22,301 nucleotides of DNA, taken from assembly GCA_034698045.1 (NCBI GenBank), contig JAQGAU010000970.1:1-22301 (forward strand), given 5' to 3'. The translations under genes and the position numbers were made by a program. Source of the stretch: Paramacrobiotus richtersi. Its lineage: Eukaryota; Tardigrada; Eutardigrada; Parachela; Macrobiotidae. Shown here in pieces: positions 19,813 to 22,301 of this stretch. The first letter of the stretch is position 1; every line of letters starts with the position of its first letter. The notes below the pieces were generated by a model, which was given only the letters and a program-made list of their open reading frames with translations, had not been told where the DNA came from and did no database searches.

Positions 19813-20669
19813 TTCTTTATTCTAGATCGATTTAATGTGTTTCATACCTCCAGTGTACATATCTACGTACCAGAGTATGTGGCAACGAATACTGGACCTT
19901 TTGGTCTGGGCAAAACCTGTTTCACTTGTCCACATTTTATCACCCGCTTAACGATTATAATTAAAAAAAATACATCCATGTTCCAATAAAAAAATAATAC
20001 GCATTTCGTACCCTTATTTTGTTATACCTATGATACAATAACTTCCTTTCAGTCTTTAGGTAACAGACAAAAGACGACGCTCCGTCAAGCTTTGTAATAA
20101 ATTTCATAAATAACTTCCAGGTTTTGCTGGCCACAGATTATTCATTTAATTTATTACATGTAGAATTCTGAGAAACACCTGTGTGCGACTTCGCGCACTT
20201 GTTACACAAGACTTAGACTTCATCGCATATGCGTCACGCAAAGTGTGGCAGACAGTGTTGCTCTGATTATTGCAGCCTTGCATGACGATAGCATAATAAA
20301 AGTGGATCAAGAAACATGATGCATTCATAAGCAGGCAATAGTTATTTTAACGAGCGATCCATATGGCAGCACAGTGTTATATACGTATTTTTGTACCTCT
20401 GCATTTGATGCGTCATGCTGTCAGTCCAGCTGAAGTGGGTACCCTGGGGGCAGAAATGAGAACTGCAGCTGTTTATTAAAATTAGCAAATGTAATCGGTT
20501 TCCATAGGCACATTTGTGTGATTAGCGAATTACAGATTCTTAAAAATTTCTGTTTTGTAGACATTGTTTGCGTGAGATGGAGCTTTATTTTGTTTTGTGC
20601 TTTATCGCATGCTACTTGAGTTCTTGTGTCATATATATAGACGCAAGATCAAGTTATCAACGACTGGCA
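19813..20669. other. Distal 5' flank of A2 and 3' flank of B1; no gene seen
   Basis: About 0.85 kb that aligns loosely with other A flanks (GTCCAGCTGA..GGGGGCAGAAA near 20421, compare 10266). AATAAA on the minus strand at 20584-20589 lies about 240 bp past the B1 stop and could serve B1, whose conserved block near 20670 has no AATAAA. Confidence 0.45.
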
Positions 20670-20824
20670 GTTTTGATTTCGCGCGGATGCATTCCAACAG
20701 CTTCACATCATACTAGTCATTTAGAAAAGGGGCAAAAAACGACAACAGAAAACTTTGCATGATTTCAAACGTCAACTTAACCCAGAAAAAAATGCAAATC
20801 AAAGACATCTGGAGTGCGGCCGAG

Positions 20825-21739
20825 TTAACCAATGGTCGTAATGCCAGCAGCCTCGTAGATTCCCTTGAGACCATTGGCCAGCTTGCCTTTGACGGTGGCC
20901 ACACAGTTAGCAGCGTCGTTGGTGTCGATGATCGTTCGCACAGCGGCAATGCCGTCATTCAGGCTCTTCACATACGCCGCCCATTTGCCCATAGCTGGAC
21001 TAGCACTGCTATACGAGCTGGAACCACCGCCGCAGCCTTTGGCATCGGCCAAAGCTTTCAGAGTCAGACCGAACCTCTGGAGCGTGTACTGGGAAAGAGC
21101 TGCAAAAGAAGACAATATATACAATGCTGAATCGTGTACATATACAATGTGTATAGCGTACAATGACTCTGGTTTGCAGGTTAATTAACCCATCAATCTT
21201 ATATACTGCGTCTGTCAAGTTGCTTCTCATGCTTTCTATTTCTAACCAATCAGCGGTTTATGACTCAGCATGCGGTTATGTACACACCTGCGCCCGAAGC
21301 CGGCGGACACACGGCAGAAGGGACGGGGACATTGGCTTTAGCTTGGATGTTCTTCAGGTCGAAATCAATGCGAAGGTTGACACCGACGCACTCATCACCC
21401 GTCGGCGTGATCTGGTTATTCATCAACTTCTCCAGCCACAGGTTGTCGGCCGTAATGGTAATCAACAGCTGCGTGAAGAAGTCAATACTCTGGAACTGCG
21501 CGCAGCCACCGACGCTCTGAGCCGCTTTGGAGATATCGGCGGACGCTTTCTCCACATCTCCCAAATCTTTCAGCAGGGCTTTGCACAAATCTAAATAGAA
21601 TTATGTTTGTTATACAATATCGTTTACCCTTTGAAGCGCTTGTACCATCTCCAGTTTCGGTGTGTGGAACCGGCTGCGGAAGGCACGTCTGAGCGCTGAT
21701 ACCGGCAATGAAGACCGCAAAAATCACTGCGCGAAACAT
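20825..21739 (-). CDS. Gene B1: secreted two-module protein, type B, intact (223 aa)
   Basis: Exons 21646-21739, 21288-21590 and 20825-21099 (94 + 303 + 275 bp), phase-1 introns of 55 and 188 bp, 223 codons plus TAA. Signal peptide MFRAVIFAVFIAGISA, then QTCLPQPVPHTET, the type-B mark. Module 1 has an extra Cys34, Cys61, DFFTQLLITITADN, ITPTGDEC (Cys99), RIDFDLKNIQAKA and Cys126. Module 2 reads ALSQYTLQRFGLTL, then a Gly/Ser-rich loop (GCGGGSSSYSSASP) not found in A proteins, GKWAAYVKSLNDGI (Lys where A has Cys), NCV and LANGLKGIYEAAG. It lacks the Pro/Thr tail and ends TTIG. It is the only complete B gene in the window and the best guide to what the dead B copies once were. Confidence 0.88.
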
Positions 21740-21826
21740 TGTATTAGTGCTTGATTACGCACTATGTAGTCAATGCGCAACAGAAAAACTGGTTCGAATG
21801 CCGGTTTGACAGTGGTATTTTAATTA

Positions 21827-21832
21827 CTTATA
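21827..21832 (-). promoter_or_regulatory. TATA box of B1 (TATAAG)
   Basis: TATAAG lies 88 bp before the B1 start codon. The sequence just upstream (about 21840-21975: a GTCAGCCTCGTCTGC run, a poly-purine AACAAACCAGGG run) is a diverged version of the A-type promoter, so the two types share a common promoter origin. Confidence 0.55.
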
Positions 21833-22301
21833 ACTTGAAAAAAATTTGAACTACAGAATCTGATGTGTTCGTCAGCCTCGTCTGCGAACTTCGTGGTTTT
21901 ATAATAACAAACCAGGGATTTTAAAATTAAAAATCAGATCAATCAATTATGCCCTGCTTTTTGCATGCTAGCCAGCATAATGTTTCAAGTTTTCAACGCT
22001 GATTGCGTAGGCGGGTGAATACATTTACCTACTGGGCAAGTTTCTTCTACTAACCGACAGTCGGTTTCCGGGCTTTCATACTGCAGCATAAGCTCCTTTT
22101 CTATACGTACTTTAACAAAAAAATGAAACCACAGTTCTTCCCGCATTTCCTTATAACTAGGAACAAGAGTTTGACCTGCTTTATGCTCTTAGTGCGCAAG
22201 GAAAAATTACCGCACTCTGTTAACTTAAGACTATATTCCACCCACGTCACAACTATTAGTGAAAACAGGGCCGCTGCGTACCTGTAAGGTTATCAGCAAG
22301 C
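21833..22301. other. 5' flank of B1; no gene seen
   Basis: To about 21975 this is recognisably related to the A promoters. From there to the right edge I see no match to the A-type upstream block, no B-type flank, and no gene. Confidence 0.5.

Larger units (their letters stand above)
18265..20669. repeat. Tandem repeat unit IV: gene A2 and its 5' flank only
   Basis: From the A2 3'-flank block (about 18286) to the corresponding, more diverged block of B1 (about 20690), about 2.4 kb. B1 follows directly, so A2 plus B1 corresponds to one full A+B unit. Confidence 0.6.

Noticed and set aside
1-22301. CRISPR array, tRNA or rRNA genes, bacterial operon
   Set aside because: No regular short direct repeats with spacers, no tRNA T-arm motif in a foldable context, no rRNA-like stretch; genes have spliceosomal introns.

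Overview
The window looks like nuclear DNA from an animal, probably a small invertebrate with a fairly compact genome. The evidence is spliceosomal introns of 55-271 bp with GT..AG ends, TATA boxes about 90 bp before the start codons, AATAAA signals, a pogo-like DNA transposon with TA target duplication, and a retroelement remnant. I cannot name the species. No bacterial gene, tRNA, rRNA or CRISPR is visible.

Almost everything recognisable is a tandem array of one secreted-protein family, all on the minus strand. Each intact gene has three exons: exon 1 (91-94 bp) encodes a signal peptide and a short Pro/Thr-rich N terminus, exon 2 (300-306 bp) a conserved ~100-residue module with the core DFFTQLL, and exon 3 (269-305 bp) a second module plus a variable tail. 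Both introns are phase 1 in every gene. I do not recognise the family and give no gene symbols or function beyond 'secreted, probably helical, disulfide-containing'.

There are two subtypes. Type A (core WVPSGLECIGV) has four intact copies: A7 (2969-3946), A5 (8018-9003), A3 (13951-14930) and A2 (18414-19420). Type B (core ITPTG) has an intact copy at the right end, B1 (20825-21739), and a copy cut by the left edge, B8 (245-702). Between the A genes lie only dead B-like copies: 5745-6823, 10802-11173 and 11945-12760. The place expected for a B copy between A3 and A2 holds an unrelated ~1.1 kb stretch with a retroelement remnant. The array thus reads B8 - A7 - dead B - A5 - dead B, dead B - A3 - (lost B) - A2 - B1, with A-to-A repeat distances of about 5.0, 5.9 and 4.4 kb.

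The A genes share a compact promoter (TATATAAG), a second conserved block about 250-390 bp before the start codon, and a conserved 3' flank. Flanks of B copies are a different, older-looking shared sequence. An 812-bp pogo-like element (1946-2757) sits in the B-type flank at the left, and two paralogous flanks keep the empty site. Other items: an open frame on the plus strand at the left edge (1-189), a Cys-rich orphan frame (17059-17283), a conserved plus-strand reading frame in the A-B spacer, and a 22-bp perfect palindrome upstream of A3.
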